From Maricaulis sp965657935 (lineage in GTDB: Bacteria > Pseudomonadota > Alphaproteobacteria > Caulobacterales > Maricaulaceae), in assembly GCA_965657935.1 (NCBI GenBank), contig CBFHQE010000010.1:1-37969 (forward strand): 37,969 nucleotides of DNA, written 5' to 3'. The translations under genes and the position numbers were made by a program. Below are positions 22,642-31,843 of this stretch, one piece after another. The stretch's first letter is position 1; each line of letters opens with the position of its first letter. A model generated the notes under the pieces. The model did no database searches and was not told the DNA's origin. It saw nothing but the letters and a program-made list of their open reading frames with translations.

Positions 22642-24081
22642 TTACGCAGCCTCTGCCGCCATTTTCTCTGCCTTCTTAACTGCGTCCTCGATCGTACCGA
22701 CCATGTAGAACGCCTGCTCCGGCAGGTGGTCATATTCACCGTTACAGATGGCCTGGAAGCCCTTAACGGTGTAAGCGACCGGGACCTGGATGCCCGGGAA
22801 TCCGGTGAAGACTTCAGCAACATCGAACGGCTGCGACAGGAAGCGCTCGACCTTACGCGCACGCGCAACGGTCAGCTTGTCTTCCTCGGACAGCTCGTCC
22901 ATGCCCAGGATGGCAATGATGTCCTGGAGAGCTTTGTAGCGCTGCAGGATTTCCTGAACCATACGGGCAGTTTTGTAGTGCTCTTCACCGACGATGCGCG
23001 GCTCGAGAATACGAGAGGTACTGTCGAGCGGGTCAACGGCCGGGTAGATACCCTTTTCCGAGATCGCACGGTTCAGAACGGTCGTGGCGTCGAGGTGGGC
23101 GAAGGTCGTGGCCGGAGCCGGGTCAGTCAGGTCATCCGCTGGAACGTAAACGGCCTGAACCGAGGTGATGGAACCCTTGGTCGTCGAGGTAATACGCTCC
23201 TGCAGGGCACCCATGTCGGTGGCCAGCGTCGGCTGGTAACCCACGGCAGAGGGGATACGGCCGAGCAGGGCCGACACTTCGGAGCCTGCTTGGGTGAAGC
23301 GGAAGATGTTGTCGACGAAGAAGAGAACGTCCTTGCCCTCTTCATCGCGGAAGTATTCCGCCTGGGCCAGACCGGACAGGGCGACACGTGCACGCGCTCC
23401 CGGCGGCTCGTTCATCTGGCCGAAGACCAGGGCGCAACGGGAACCTTCGGTGTTGCCGTCGTTTTCTTTCGGGTCCTTGTTCACGCCGGACTCGATCATC
23501 TCCCAGTACAGGTCGTTGCCCTCACGGGTACGCTCACCCACGCCGGCGAAAACAGAGTAACCGCCGAACAGCTTGGCGATGTTGTTGATCAGTTCCTGGA
23601 TGAGAACCGTTTTACCAACACCGGCGCCGCCGAACAGGCCGATCTTGCCGCCTTTTGCGTAGGGGCAGAGCAGGTCAACAACCTTGATACCCGTCGGCAG
23701 GATTTCAGCTTCCGTTGCCTGTTCGTCGAAGGACGGAGCCGGGCGGTGGATCGGAGCTTTCTGGGTGTGCGGAACATCACCAGCTTCGTCAATCGGGTCA
23801 CCGGTGACGTTCATGATGCGGCCGAGCGTGCCCGGGCCAACCGGAACCAGGATCGGTTCGCCGGTATCCGTAACTTCGGTGCCACGCTGGAGGCCTTCAC
23901 TGGCATCCATGGCGATGGTGCGAACCGTGTTCTCGCCGAGGTGCTGAGAGACCTCGAGAACAAGCTTCTTGCCATCATTGGTGGTTTCAAGGGCGTTGAG
24001 GATGTCCGGCAGACCGCCTTCGAACTCAACGTCGACAACAGCGCCGGTAATCTGGGCGACGCGGCCTTTAAGAGTGCTCAT
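22642..24081 (-). CDS. atpD: ATP synthase F1 beta subunit
   Basis: A 479-residue catalytic subunit of F1, which makes ATP from ADP and phosphate using rotation driven by the proton gradient. Walker A GGAGVGKTVLIQELINN, the GERTREGNDLY segment with the catalytic Glu, Walker B-type VLFFVDNIFRF, and the DELSEEDKL motif of the C-terminal domain are all present. Length is normal. It is fourth in atpH-atpA-atpG-atpD, 16 bases after atpG. A terminator follows instead of the usual direct atpC. Confidence 0.98.
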   Translation of the reverse strand: MSTLKGRVAQITGAVVDVEFEGGLPDILNALETTNDGKKLVLEVSQHLGENTVRTIAMDASEGLQRGTEVTDTGEPILVPVGPGTLGRIMNVTGDPIDEAGDVPHTQKAPIHRPAPSFDEQATEAEILPTGIKVVDLLCPYAKGGKIGLFGGAGVGKTVLIQELINNIAKLFGGYSVFAGVGERTREGNDLYWEMIESGVNKDPKENDGNTEGSRCALVFGQMNEPPGARARVALSGLAQAEYFRDEEGKDVLFFVDNIFRFTQAGSEVSALLGRIPSAVGYQPTLATDMGALQERITSTTKGSITSVQAVYVPADDLTDPAPATTFAHLDATTVLNRAISEKGIYPAVDPLDSTSRILEPRIVGEEHYKTARMVQEILQRYKALQDIIAILGMDELSEEDKLTVARARKVERFLSQPFDVAEVFTGFPGIQVPVAYTVKGFQAICNGEYDHLPEQAFYMVGTIEDAVKKAEKMAAEAA

Positions 24082-24097
24082 TTCGAATTCCTCTCGA

Positions 24098-24985
24098 CTA
24101 GAGAGCCTCGGCGCCGGAGATGATTTCAGTCAACTCCGTGGTGATCTGCGCCTGACGTGTACGGTTGTAGATAATATTCAGCTTGTCGATAAGCTCGCCA
24201 GCATTACGCGTTGCGTTATCCATGGCGGCCATTTTCGATCCCATTTCGCCAGCGACATTCTCAAGCAGGGACGAGAGAATAACGGTGTCGACATAACGCG
24301 GAAGCAGGACGTTGAGGATGCTTTCCTCGTCCGGTTCTGCGTCATAGACGGCACCCGCCAGGTCCGGACGCTCGACACCTTCGTCGATGGCATCCTTGGC
24401 CGGGATCAAGACTTTCGCGCGCGGCTTCTGAGAGATGACCGAGACGAATTCCGACGAGATCAACTCGCAGGTATCGAATTCACCAGCCTCGAACATCTGG
24501 CGGATCTTGTCGCCAATCATGATCGCGGTGTTGCCGGAGATGGTCTTCTCGCCAGACAGGTCGATCGTATCGACAATGTACGAGCCGAACAGACGCTTGA
24601 GTTGTTCAGCGCCTTTCTTGCCCACACACATGATCTTGATCGACTGGCCTTCAGCCTTGAGCGCGTGAACGCGCTCGCGGGCCTTCTTGACGATATTGGT
24701 GTTGAAGCCGCCGCACAAACCGCGATCCGCGGTCATGACGACAAGCAAACGTGTTTCATCCTTGCCCGTACCGATCAGGAGCGGGGACGCTCCCGGGGTC
24801 GCGGACATGGTCGACGACAGATTGGCCATCACGCTGCCCATACGCTCGGCGTACGGGCGAGCGGACTCTGCCGCTTCCTGCGCACGGCGCAGTTTCGCGG
24901 CAGCGACCATTTGCATCGCCTTGGTGATCTTCTGCGTTGATTTAACGCTGTCGATCCGTGTTTTCAGGTCCTTAAGGCTCGCCAT
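24098..24985 (-). CDS. atpG: ATP synthase F1 gamma subunit
   Basis: A 295-residue central shaft subunit. The N-terminal helix (MASLKDLKTRIDSVKSTQKITKAMQMVAAAKLRRA) and C-terminal helix (ASKMAAMDNATRNAGELIDKLNIIYNRTRQAQITTELTEIISGAEAL) are the conserved coiled coil that turns inside the alpha3beta3 ring, and DRGLCGGFN is the conserved Rossmann-part motif. It lies 29 bases after atpA and before atpD. Confidence 0.98.
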   Translation of the reverse strand: MASLKDLKTRIDSVKSTQKITKAMQMVAAAKLRRAQEAAESARPYAERMGSVMANLSSTMSATPGASPLLIGTGKDETRLLVVMTADRGLCGGFNTNIVKKARERVHALKAEGQSIKIMCVGKKGAEQLKRLFGSYIVDTIDLSGEKTISGNTAIMIGDKIRQMFEAGEFDTCELISSEFVSVISQKPRAKVLIPAKDAIDEGVERPDLAGAVYDAEPDEESILNVLLPRYVDTVILSSLLENVAGEMGSKMAAMDNATRNAGELIDKLNIIYNRTRQAQITTELTEIISGAEAL

Positions 24986-25014
24986 AAGGCTCTCCTAGCA
25001 GTCGTTCTGTACAG

Positions 25015-26550
25015 TTACGCGACGAAGTTTTTCGTGAACGTGTCCAGAACGCCCTTCAGCTTGCCTTCGCTGTCGTCAGACAGCTTCTTCTCGGTCCGGA
25101 TTGCGGTGAGAAGATCAGCGTGATCAGCATGCAGGTGACGCAACAGGTCGCCTTCGAAACGCAGGACGTCGGAGACCGGCAGCTTGTCGAGATAACCACG
25201 CGTACCGGCGTAGATCACACAAACCTGCTCTTCCATGGCCAGCGGCGAGAACTGCGGCTGCTTGAGCAGCTCGGTCAGGCGCTGACCGCGGTTCAGCAGC
25301 TGCTGGGTTGCGGCATCGAGGTCGGAACCGAACTGGGCAAAGGCCGCCATCTCGCGGTACTGAGCCAGCTCACCCTTCATGGAGCCTGCAACCTGCTTCA
25401 TGGCCTTCGTCTGGGCGGAGGAACCAACGCGGGATACTGACAGACCGACGTTCACGGCCGGGCGGATGCCCTGGTAGAACAGGTCGGTTTCCAGGAAGAT
25501 CTGCCCATCGGTGATCGAGATCACATTGGTCGGGATGTAGGCGGAAACGTCGTTGGCCTGGGTTTCGATGATCGGCAGGGCCGTCATGGAACCGGAACCA
25601 TTGTCTTCGTTCAGCTTGGCTGCACGCTCGAGCAGGCGGGAGTGCAGGTAGAAGACGTCACCCGGATAGGCTTCGCGGCCCGGCGGGCGGCGCAGCAGCA
25701 GGGACATCTGGCGGTAAGCAACAGCCTGCTTGGACAGATCATCATAAACGATCAGGGCGTGCATGCCGTTGTCACGGAAGTATTCGCCCATCGCAGATGC
25801 GGTGAACGGGGCCAGGAACTGCATCGGGGCCGGGTCGGACGCCGTCGCAGCAACAACGATGGTGTAATCCATCGCGCCGTTTTCCTCGAGCGTCTTCACG
25901 ATCTGGGCGACCGTGGAACGCTTCTGACCAACAGCGACGTAGATACAATAGAGCTTGGCGCTCTCGTCATCGCCCTGGTTGATGGCTTTCTGGTTCAGGA
26001 TGGTGTCGATCGCAATCGCGGTCTTACCGGTCTGACGGTCACCAATGATCAGCTCGCGCTGGCCACGGCCAACCGGGATCATGGCGTCGATGGCCTTGAT
26101 ACCTGTTGCCATCGGCTCGTGAACGGATTTACGCGGGATGATGCCCGGCGCTTTCACGTCAACGCGGCGGCGCTCGGCAACGTCCGTCAGCGGACCCTTG
26201 CCGTCGATCGGCTCACCGAGACCGTCACAGACGCGGCCCAGCAGGCCCTTGCCAACAGACGTGTCGACGATGGAGCCGAGACGCTTGACGGTGTCGCCTT
26301 CTTTAATGCCACGGTCATCACCGAAGATAACGCAACCGACATTGTCGCGCTCCAGGTTCAGGGCCATGCCCTTGATGCCGCCCGGGAACTCGACGAGCTC
26401 ACCAGCCTTAACCTCATCGAGGCCGTAGACGCGTGCAATACCGTCACCGACGGAAAGTACGCTACCGACGTCCGAAACCTGAGCTTCGGCACCGTAATTC
26501 TTGATCTGATCCTTGAGGATCGCAGAGATTTCTGCTGCCCGGATGTCCAT
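25015..26550 (-). CDS. atpA: ATP synthase F1 alpha subunit
   Basis: A 511-residue non-catalytic nucleotide-binding subunit of F1. It shows the alpha N-terminus (MDIRAAEISAILKDQI), Walker A GDRQTGKTAIAIDTI, ALIVYDDLSKQAVAYRQ, the conserved RRPPGREAYPGDVFYLHSRLLERAAK, and GSMTALPIIETQ. It starts 4 bases after atpH. Normal length. Confidence 0.98.
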   Translation of the reverse strand: MDIRAAEISAILKDQIKNYGAEAQVSDVGSVLSVGDGIARVYGLDEVKAGELVEFPGGIKGMALNLERDNVGCVIFGDDRGIKEGDTVKRLGSIVDTSVGKGLLGRVCDGLGEPIDGKGPLTDVAERRRVDVKAPGIIPRKSVHEPMATGIKAIDAMIPVGRGQRELIIGDRQTGKTAIAIDTILNQKAINQGDDESAKLYCIYVAVGQKRSTVAQIVKTLEENGAMDYTIVVAATASDPAPMQFLAPFTASAMGEYFRDNGMHALIVYDDLSKQAVAYRQMSLLLRRPPGREAYPGDVFYLHSRLLERAAKLNEDNGSGSMTALPIIETQANDVSAYIPTNVISITDGQIFLETDLFYQGIRPAVNVGLSVSRVGSSAQTKAMKQVAGSMKGELAQYREMAAFAQFGSDLDAATQQLLNRGQRLTELLKQPQFSPLAMEEQVCVIYAGTRGYLDKLPVSDVLRFEGDLLRHLHADHADLLTAIRTEKKLSDDSEGKLKGVLDTFTKNFVA

Positions 26551-26554
26551 GGAC

Positions 26555-27115
26555 CTACGCCTCTTTCATCGCATTCTTCATCCCGTCCAGCTTGGTGCGG
26601 AGGGAGCTGTCGAACATGCGGGAACCGACCTTAACGATCAGTCCGCCGAGTAATTCAGGACGCACTTCAGTGCGAACTTCTACGTCGCGCCCGAGAGCGC
26701 TTTTCAGCGAAGCCTGGAGGGCTTCGGTCTGCTTCTTGGTCAGCGCTGCGGCAGTCGCCACATCGGCTGACAGAATGCCACGGTCCGCAGCGGCCAGTGC
26801 AGCGTAGGCCGAAGCCATCGCGCCCAGCTCACCGGCGCGGCCATTGTCAGCCGCGACGCCGAAAGCGTTCTTTGTCAATTCATGGTATTTGGCCTTGTCC
26901 GCCATAGCGGACAGCACGCCTGCCTTCTCTTCTGAAGAATACAGGGGAGAGGCAAGAACCTCTGCCAATTCGGACGACTCGCCCAGGGCTGCACGGAAAG
27001 CTGACAGGTCAGCTTCAACCGCTTCCGCAGCGCCGGAGGTCTTGGCCAGCTCAAACAGCGCGGTCGCATAGCGGCCCGCAGCGTTTGCTGTATTGGCGTC
27101 TTCGCCGGTGTTCAC
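26555..27115 (-). CDS. atpH: ATP synthase F1 delta subunit
   Basis: A 186-residue delta subunit, which holds the peripheral stalk to the top of F1. The N-terminal helical domain has RYATALFELAKTSGA and the C-terminal part ends with the signature EVRPELLGGLIVKVGSRMFDSSLRTKLDGMKNAM. The start is GTG 27115; no strong ribosome site is seen. It is the first gene of atpHAGD; as in other alphaproteobacteria the F0 genes are not nearby. A clear promoter could not be picked out in the A/T-rich region upstream (27116-27200). Confidence 0.95.
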   Translation of the reverse strand: MNTGEDANTANAAGRYATALFELAKTSGAAEAVEADLSAFRAALGESSELAEVLASPLYSSEEKAGVLSAMADKAKYHELTKNAFGVAADNGRAGELGAMASAYAALAAADRGILSADVATAAALTKKQTEALQASLKSALGRDVEVRTEVRPELLGGLIVKVGSRMFDSSLRTKLDGMKNAMKEA

Positions 27116-27339
27116 CGTGACGTCGCTCTCTATCCGGATGAGTGCCTCTTAATCGTCTGATTGACGAAAGCACTTCAATTTCAACAATTTATCAAACCAA
27201 GCGTATTGTGTTGCACCGCACGCTCATTCGGTTCGGGCGTGCGATAGCACAGGCATGGACACGCAGCAAGCCGAAGACTCCTACCGATTCAGCAGATGTG
27301 AGCTTGAGCGCCGCCCAAATCGCGGCAAAACTCCGTGTG

Positions 27340-28113
27340 ATGAAGGTCGATGTTGGCATAATCGGTCTGGGTGCCATGGGCAGCGCAGCGGCCTGGGCGT
27401 TGTCCCTGCGCGGCGCTTCGGTGCTGGGGGTGGACCAGTATCAGCTCGGGCACACCCTGGGCTCCTCTCATGGCAGGACACGGATCATCCGCTCGGTGTA
27501 TTCCGAGGGCAATGTTTATGACGAGCTGGTGGAGCAGGCCTATGCCGGTTGGGCGCGTATCGAGCGTGAGTACGGGCAGGCATTTTACCGAAAGACCGGC
27601 GGTCTGGACATTTCGGTACGCGAGGACGGCATTTTTCAGGACGCGCTGGCGGCAGCTGAGTCCAGTGGCAAGGGTTTCGAGGTCCTGGAGGGCCTGGCCA
27701 TTGAGCAGCGCTTCCCGGCAATGGATCTGAAAGGGCGCGGCCGGGCTGTTTATAATGCGGACGCGGGTCTGCTGGACAGCGATGCAGCGACGGCCTGGAT
27801 GCGCGAGGAATCGATAGGATGCGGCGCCGATCTGCGCGGCGAGGTTTCGGTGTCGGGTTGGCAGCGCGTTGCGGACGGTTTCCGGTTCCGGGTCGGCCAT
27901 CAAGATGTCGCCTGTCGCAAACTCATCATCGCGGCTGGGGCCTGGTGTGGTGAGCTGTTGCCGGCGCTCAAACCGGTTCTGGTACCTGAGCGCCAGGTCA
28001 TTGCCTGGTATCGGGCTGACGGGCCGGCGTATGAACGGCTGCCTATTTTTCAGCTGGAGACGGATTCAGCAAACCGTTTCTATGTTTTCCCGCCGCACCT
28101 GAGAGCTGGGTGA
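27340..28113 (+). pseudogene. truncated sarcosine oxidase/N-methyltryptophan oxidase-like gene
   Basis: The 257 residues match the first two thirds of the monomeric sarcosine oxidase group (DAO family): FAD-binding GIIGLGAMGSAAAW, VLGVDQYQLGHTLGSSHGRTRIIR, YRKTGGLDIS, LIIAAGAWC, PERQVIAWY, and NRFYVFP. Normal members have about 390 residues. The frame stops 8 codons after FYVFP, and the missing third would carry the flavin-linking Cys and the end of the catalytic domain. The downstream DNA is not the rest of this gene but the end of a GmhB-like gene in another frame, so this is one side of a deletion or misassembly joint. ATG 27340 begins the FAD motif. Confidence 0.8.
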
Positions 28114-28268
28114 TCGGTGACAAGGCCAGCGATGTCGGCCTGGCGAACAATACCGGCGGCCGCGGCATTCTCATTTCCGACGAAACTGATAAACAGGCCG
28201 GACAGGCTTTCACCGCGCCATCACTCAGCGAGGCCGCGGATTACATTCTTCAAGCAAGGGCGAAATAG
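28101..28268 (+). pseudogene. C-terminal remnant of heptose-bisphosphate phosphatase (GmhB-like HAD)
   Basis: Read in the frame starting at GAG 28101 and ending at TAG 28266-28268, the DNA encodes 55 residues beginning ESWVIGDKASDVGLA and containing GGRGILIS. This is the last HAD motif (GDxxxD) and C-terminus of D-glycero-D-manno-heptose-1,7-bisphosphate phosphatase or a close histidinol-phosphatase-like HAD. No start codon or N-terminal HAD motif (DxD) exists; the upstream sequence is the sarcosine-oxidase fragment. Its frame is still open, and it ends 2 bases before hldD, the epimerase of the same ADP-heptose pathway, which supports the identification. Confidence 0.75.
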
Positions 28269-28270
28269 CC

Positions 28271-29254
28271 ATGTTCATCGTCACCGGCGGGGCCGGCTTC
28301 ATCGGCTCCAATATCGTTGCTCACCTGTGTGAACTGGGCAAGGACGTCGCCATCATCGACGAGCTGGGCGATGAGGCAAAGTGGAAGAATATCGCCAAAC
28401 ACGTGCTGGAAGACGTCATCCACCCGGATCAGACCTTCCAGGCCCTGAAACGGCATGCCGGTCGGGTTGAGGCGGTCATCCACATGGGAGCGATCTCGGC
28501 GACAACCGAGCGCGACGCGGACCTGATCGCGCGCACGAATTTCACCCTCTCCCGGGATCTGTGGGACTGGTGCTGCGAAAACGACGTGCCCTTTGTCTAC
28601 GCGTCCTCCGCGGCCACCTATGGTGATGGCGAGGAAGGCTTCAATGATGATGACGACGCCGCCTCGATGGCCAAGCTGCGGCCACTCAATGCCTATGGCT
28701 GGAGCAAGTGGCTGTTTGATTGCTGGGCCAGGAACCAGGTCGACAAGGGCCGCGCCAGCCCGCCGCGCTGGGCCGGGCTGAAATTCTTCAACGTCTACGG
28801 CCCCAACGAGATGCACAAAGGGTCCATGCGCTCGGTCGCTATCCAGGTCTTCGAGCAGGTCAGCGAAACAGGCCAGATGCGCCTGTTTGCGTCCGACCAC
28901 CCGGATTACGAGGACGGCGGACAGCTGCGCGATTTTGTCTGGATCGAGGATTGCGCCCGTACGGCGATCTGGTGCGCAACCGAGATGGACAGAAACGGCA
29001 TCTATAATGTCGGCTCGGGCAAGGCGCGCAGTTTCAAGGACCTGGCCATCGCTGTCTTCGAAGCCATGGGCCGCGAGCCGAACCTCGACTATTTCGACAT
29101 GCCGGAAAAGCTCAAAGGCCAGTACCAGTATTTCACCGAAGCCCGAATGAGCCGCCTCATCGCCGCCGGCTGCCCGGTCAACGCCACCCCGCTGGAAGAA
29201 GGCGTCCGCCGCTATGTCCAGGACTTCCTGGCGACGGATGACCCGTATCATTGA
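28271..29254 (+). CDS. hldD: ADP-glyceromanno-heptose 6-epimerase
   Basis: A 327-residue short-chain dehydrogenase-type epimerase (HldD/RfaD) that makes ADP-L-glycero-D-manno-heptose for the LPS inner core. The NADP-binding GGAGFIGSN, HMGAISATTERDAD, YASSAATYGDG, the catalytic YGWSK (Tyr-x-x-x-Lys), KFFNVYGPNEMHKGSMRSV and GGQLRDFVWIEDC are typical. Length is normal. It begins 2 bases after the GmhB remnant, so it was once in an operon with that gene; it is now presumably transcribed through the fused pseudogene. Confidence 0.96.
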   Translation: MFIVTGGAGFIGSNIVAHLCELGKDVAIIDELGDEAKWKNIAKHVLEDVIHPDQTFQALKRHAGRVEAVIHMGAISATTERDADLIARTNFTLSRDLWDWCCENDVPFVYASSAATYGDGEEGFNDDDDAASMAKLRPLNAYGWSKWLFDCWARNQVDKGRASPPRWAGLKFFNVYGPNEMHKGSMRSVAIQVFEQVSETGQMRLFASDHPDYEDGGQLRDFVWIEDCARTAIWCATEMDRNGIYNVGSGKARSFKDLAIAVFEAMGREPNLDYFDMPEKLKGQYQYFTEARMSRLIAAGCPVNATPLEEGVRRYVQDFLATDDPYH

Positions 29255-29261
29255 GCTTTTT

Positions 29262-29295
29262 CTTCCGCCTTCAGGGGGAAGGGGCCCGAAGGGCC
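29262..29295. terminator. possible hairpins between convergent hldD and glpK
   Basis: Two small stems follow the hldD stop: CTTCC/GGAAG (29262-29266 with 29277-29281) and GGCCC-GAA-GGGCC (29283-29295). There is no U-run after either on the plus strand or the minus strand, so terminator function is only possible. Confidence 0.25.
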
Positions 29296-29305
29296 GAAGG
29301 GTGCC

Positions 29306-30799
29306 TTACCCCGTCCGCACACGCCCGACGGCATCCGCCCACCCCGCGCGCGCTGCATCGCGCGCTCCAGCGTCCAGCCCCGGCTTGAACGCCGCATCCG
29401 CGGACCAGCCGTCACGGCCCGCCTTCAGGCTGGCGATCAGGCCTGACTGCAAACCCGCCAGAAACGCTGCGCCCCAGGCGGTGGTTTCGGCATTGCTGGG
29501 CCGCACGACATCGACACCCGTCAGATCCGACATGCGCTGCAAGAGGCCATCATTGCGCACCATCCCGCCATCCACACGCAGTTGCGTGACGGCAACCCCG
29601 TCCGCTCTCATCGCGTCGAGCAAGTCGCAGGTCTGGTGCACGGTGGAATCCAACGCAGCCGCGGCAATCTCTGCCCGGCCGGCACCGCGGGTCAGTCCGC
29701 TGATTGACGCCCGGGCGTCCGGATCCCAGTAGGGCGCGCCGAGGCCCGTAAAGGCCGGCACCAGATAAACACCGCTTTCAGGATCGGCCTCACTGGCCAG
29801 GGCTTCAACTTCGGAAGCCCGCGAGATGATACCCAGACCGTCGCGCAGCCACTGGATGGTTGCACCGGCCGACAGAACCGAGCCCTCCAGCGCGTAAACC
29901 GGCTTTCCCCCCAGCGAATAGGCGATGGTCGTCAACAACTTGTTGGAGGAATAGACGGGTTTCTCACCCGTATTCACCAACATGAAAGCGCCGGTGCCAT
30001 AGGTGGACTTCATCTCACCGGGGCGGAAACACGCCTGGCCGACCGTGGCCGATTGCTGGTCGCCCGCGACCCCCTGGATCGGCAGGGCGCGCCCGAAATG
30101 GGCCTCGCTCACCGCGCCGAAGTCTGCCGCACAGTCACACACTTCAGGCAGCACGCCCGCCGGGACCTTGAACAGATCGAGCAGACCGGCATCCCATTCA
30201 CCAGAGATGATATTGTAGAGCGACGTCCTGCTGGCATTGGTGGCATCGGTTTTGTGGGCCAAACCACCGGTCAGCTTCCAGATCAACCAGGTGTCGATCG
30301 TGCCAAAAGCCAACTCTCCCGCCTCGGCGCGGGCGCGTGCACCATCCACATGATCAAGGACCCAGGCAATTTTCGTGGCCGAAAAATACGGATCCAGTAC
30401 AAGCCCGGTTTGCTCGCGCACCCGGTCCTCCTGACCCTGCTCGCGCAAGGCCGCACAGGTCTCGGCCGTACGGCGGTCCTGCCAGACGATGGCGTTGTGG
30501 ATGGGGGCTCCGCTGGCCCTGTCCCACACGACCGTTGTCTCGCGTTGATTGGTGATGCCGACCGTCTCGACCTTCCAGCCCTTCTTTTCTGCCGCCCGCA
30601 TGGCCTCCCGCGACGTCGACAGGACCGTGGCCCAGATCACCTCCGGATCATGTTCAACCCAGCCCGGATGCGGATAAATCTGGGCAAACTCGGCCTGGGC
30701 AAGGGCGATCACTTCACCCGCTGGCGAAAACACAATGGCGCGGGAACTGGTGGTCCCCTGGTCGATCGCGAGGATCGCTGTGCGTTTGCGGTTGAACAT
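29306..30799 (-). CDS. glpK: glycerol kinase
   Basis: A 497-residue FGGY-family kinase that turns glycerol and ATP into glycerol 3-phosphate. The N-terminal ATP-binding AIDQGTTSSRAIVF, the ITNQRETTVVWDR segment with the conserved Arg-Glu for glycerol, WQDRRT, and the GlpK-typical VAGDQQSATVGQ and YGTGAFMLVNTG are present. GGGGGAG precedes the ATG 30799. It is divergent from a monoacylglycerol-lipase-like gene across a 93-base gap. No glpF or glpD is nearby. Confidence 0.97.
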   Translation of the reverse strand: MFNRKRTAILAIDQGTTSSRAIVFSPAGEVIALAQAEFAQIYPHPGWVEHDPEVIWATVLSTSREAMRAAEKKGWKVETVGITNQRETTVVWDRASGAPIHNAIVWQDRRTAETCAALREQGQEDRVREQTGLVLDPYFSATKIAWVLDHVDGARARAEAGELAFGTIDTWLIWKLTGGLAHKTDATNASRTSLYNIISGEWDAGLLDLFKVPAGVLPEVCDCAADFGAVSEAHFGRALPIQGVAGDQQSATVGQACFRPGEMKSTYGTGAFMLVNTGEKPVYSSNKLLTTIAYSLGGKPVYALEGSVLSAGATIQWLRDGLGIISRASEVEALASEADPESGVYLVPAFTGLGAPYWDPDARASISGLTRGAGRAEIAAAALDSTVHQTCDLLDAMRADGVAVTQLRVDGGMVRNDGLLQRMSDLTGVDVVRPSNAETTAWGAAFLAGLQSGLIASLKAGRDGWSADAAFKPGLDAGARDAARAGWADAVGRVRTG

Positions 30800-30892
30800 G
30801 CTGTCTCCCCCGAAATTCTCTCAACTGTGACTATAGCCATGACGCGCCAAGAGAAAACGCGCTAAGTTCACCTCACCAAGCAAGGAGCGATC

Positions 30893-31840
30893 ATGGCCGA
30901 GTCCGGTTTCACCGAAGCAGTCCTGGACAGCCCGACCGGGGCGAAACTGGCGATTTATACACGCGCCGCCAACATTCCGGCGCGCGGTATCGTGCACATC
31001 AATCACGGCCTGGCCGAGTGTGCCAGCCGCTATGCACCCTTTGCAGACTATCTCGCCAGCCGTGGCTATCACACCATCGCGCAGGATCATCGAGGCCACG
31101 GGCACACCACGGCGGAAGATGGCGGCGCGCGCCGGTTTGCCGACAAGGATGGCTGGAACAAGCTGATGGCCGATGTGAAGGCGGTCGAGGACCAGGCCAA
31201 GTCACTCTGGCCGGACCTGCCTTTGATCGTGTTCGGCCATTCCATGGGCGCCGTGATCACCACCAATCATGTCATGAGGGAACCGGACTCCGTGGCCGCT
31301 GCCGCGATCTGGAATGGCAATATGGCCATTGGCGGCATGAAGGCTGTCATGCGCCTGATCCTCTTCTTTGAAGCCCTGGTAGGCGGCCCCAACACACCCA
31401 GTCTGACCATCGACAAGATGACGTTCAACGGCTGGAGTAAACGCTTCCCGGACCACAAGCAGATGCCGGACTCAACCTCGGTCTGGCTGTCGCGCGACCT
31501 GGACCAGGTCCGCCTGTATGACGAGAATCCGATCTGTGGCTGGCCGTCCTCGGTCTCGCTCTGGCGGGACTTTCTGTCCGGCGTCAGCTTTGCTGAAGAC
31601 AATGCCAATTTCTCGGGCATCGCCAAGGACAAACCCTTCCACCTGATCGGCGGCTCCAAGGATCCGGCCACGAATGGCGGCAAATCCGTTCGCCATCTCT
31701 ACAAGCGCCTCAAGAAGGCCGGCTTCAAGCATGTTGAGTTCCAGATTCTCAAGGGATTCCGTCATGAGACCCTCAACGAGATCGGACGCGAACATCAGAT
31801 GGAGGCCTTTGCAGACTGGCTGGACAGGATCACTGGCTAG
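30893..31840 (+). CDS. serine alpha/beta hydrolase, monoacylglycerol lipase-like
   Basis: A 315-residue Hydrolase_4/S33-type enzyme. It has HINHGLAECASRY (oxyanion region), DHRGHG, the nucleophile elbow GHSMGA with Ser117, an acid in GGSKDPAT and the base in GFRHETLNE. These are the marks of monoacylglycerol lipases/lysophospholipases. There is no signal peptide, so it acts in the cytoplasm. AAGGAG lies 6 bases upstream of the ATG. Divergence from glpK would fit release of glycerol and its phosphorylation; this link is inferred. The flavoprotein gene starts 3 bases after its stop. Confidence 0.9.
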   Translation: MAESGFTEAVLDSPTGAKLAIYTRAANIPARGIVHINHGLAECASRYAPFADYLASRGYHTIAQDHRGHGHTTAEDGGARRFADKDGWNKLMADVKAVEDQAKSLWPDLPLIVFGHSMGAVITTNHVMREPDSVAAAAIWNGNMAIGGMKAVMRLILFFEALVGGPNTPSLTIDKMTFNGWSKRFPDHKQMPDSTSVWLSRDLDQVRLYDENPICGWPSSVSLWRDFLSGVSFAEDNANFSGIAKDKPFHLIGGSKDPATNGGKSVRHLYKRLKKAGFKHVEFQILKGFRHETLNEIGREHQMEAFADWLDRITG

Positions 31841-31843
31841 CCC

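Noticed and set aside
22621..24123. A 500-codon plus-strand frame opposite atpD
   Set aside because: It is the antisense shadow of atpD, which is certain; the long opening comes from high GC and the codon use of the real gene. The same holds for long antisense frames at 17944-19356, 25642-26634, 31472-32701 and 35339-36808.
24360..24372. A further GGTCCGGACG near-match to the operator palindrome
   Set aside because: It lies inside the atpG coding region, lacks the flanking GTG/A pattern and is most simply explained by codons.
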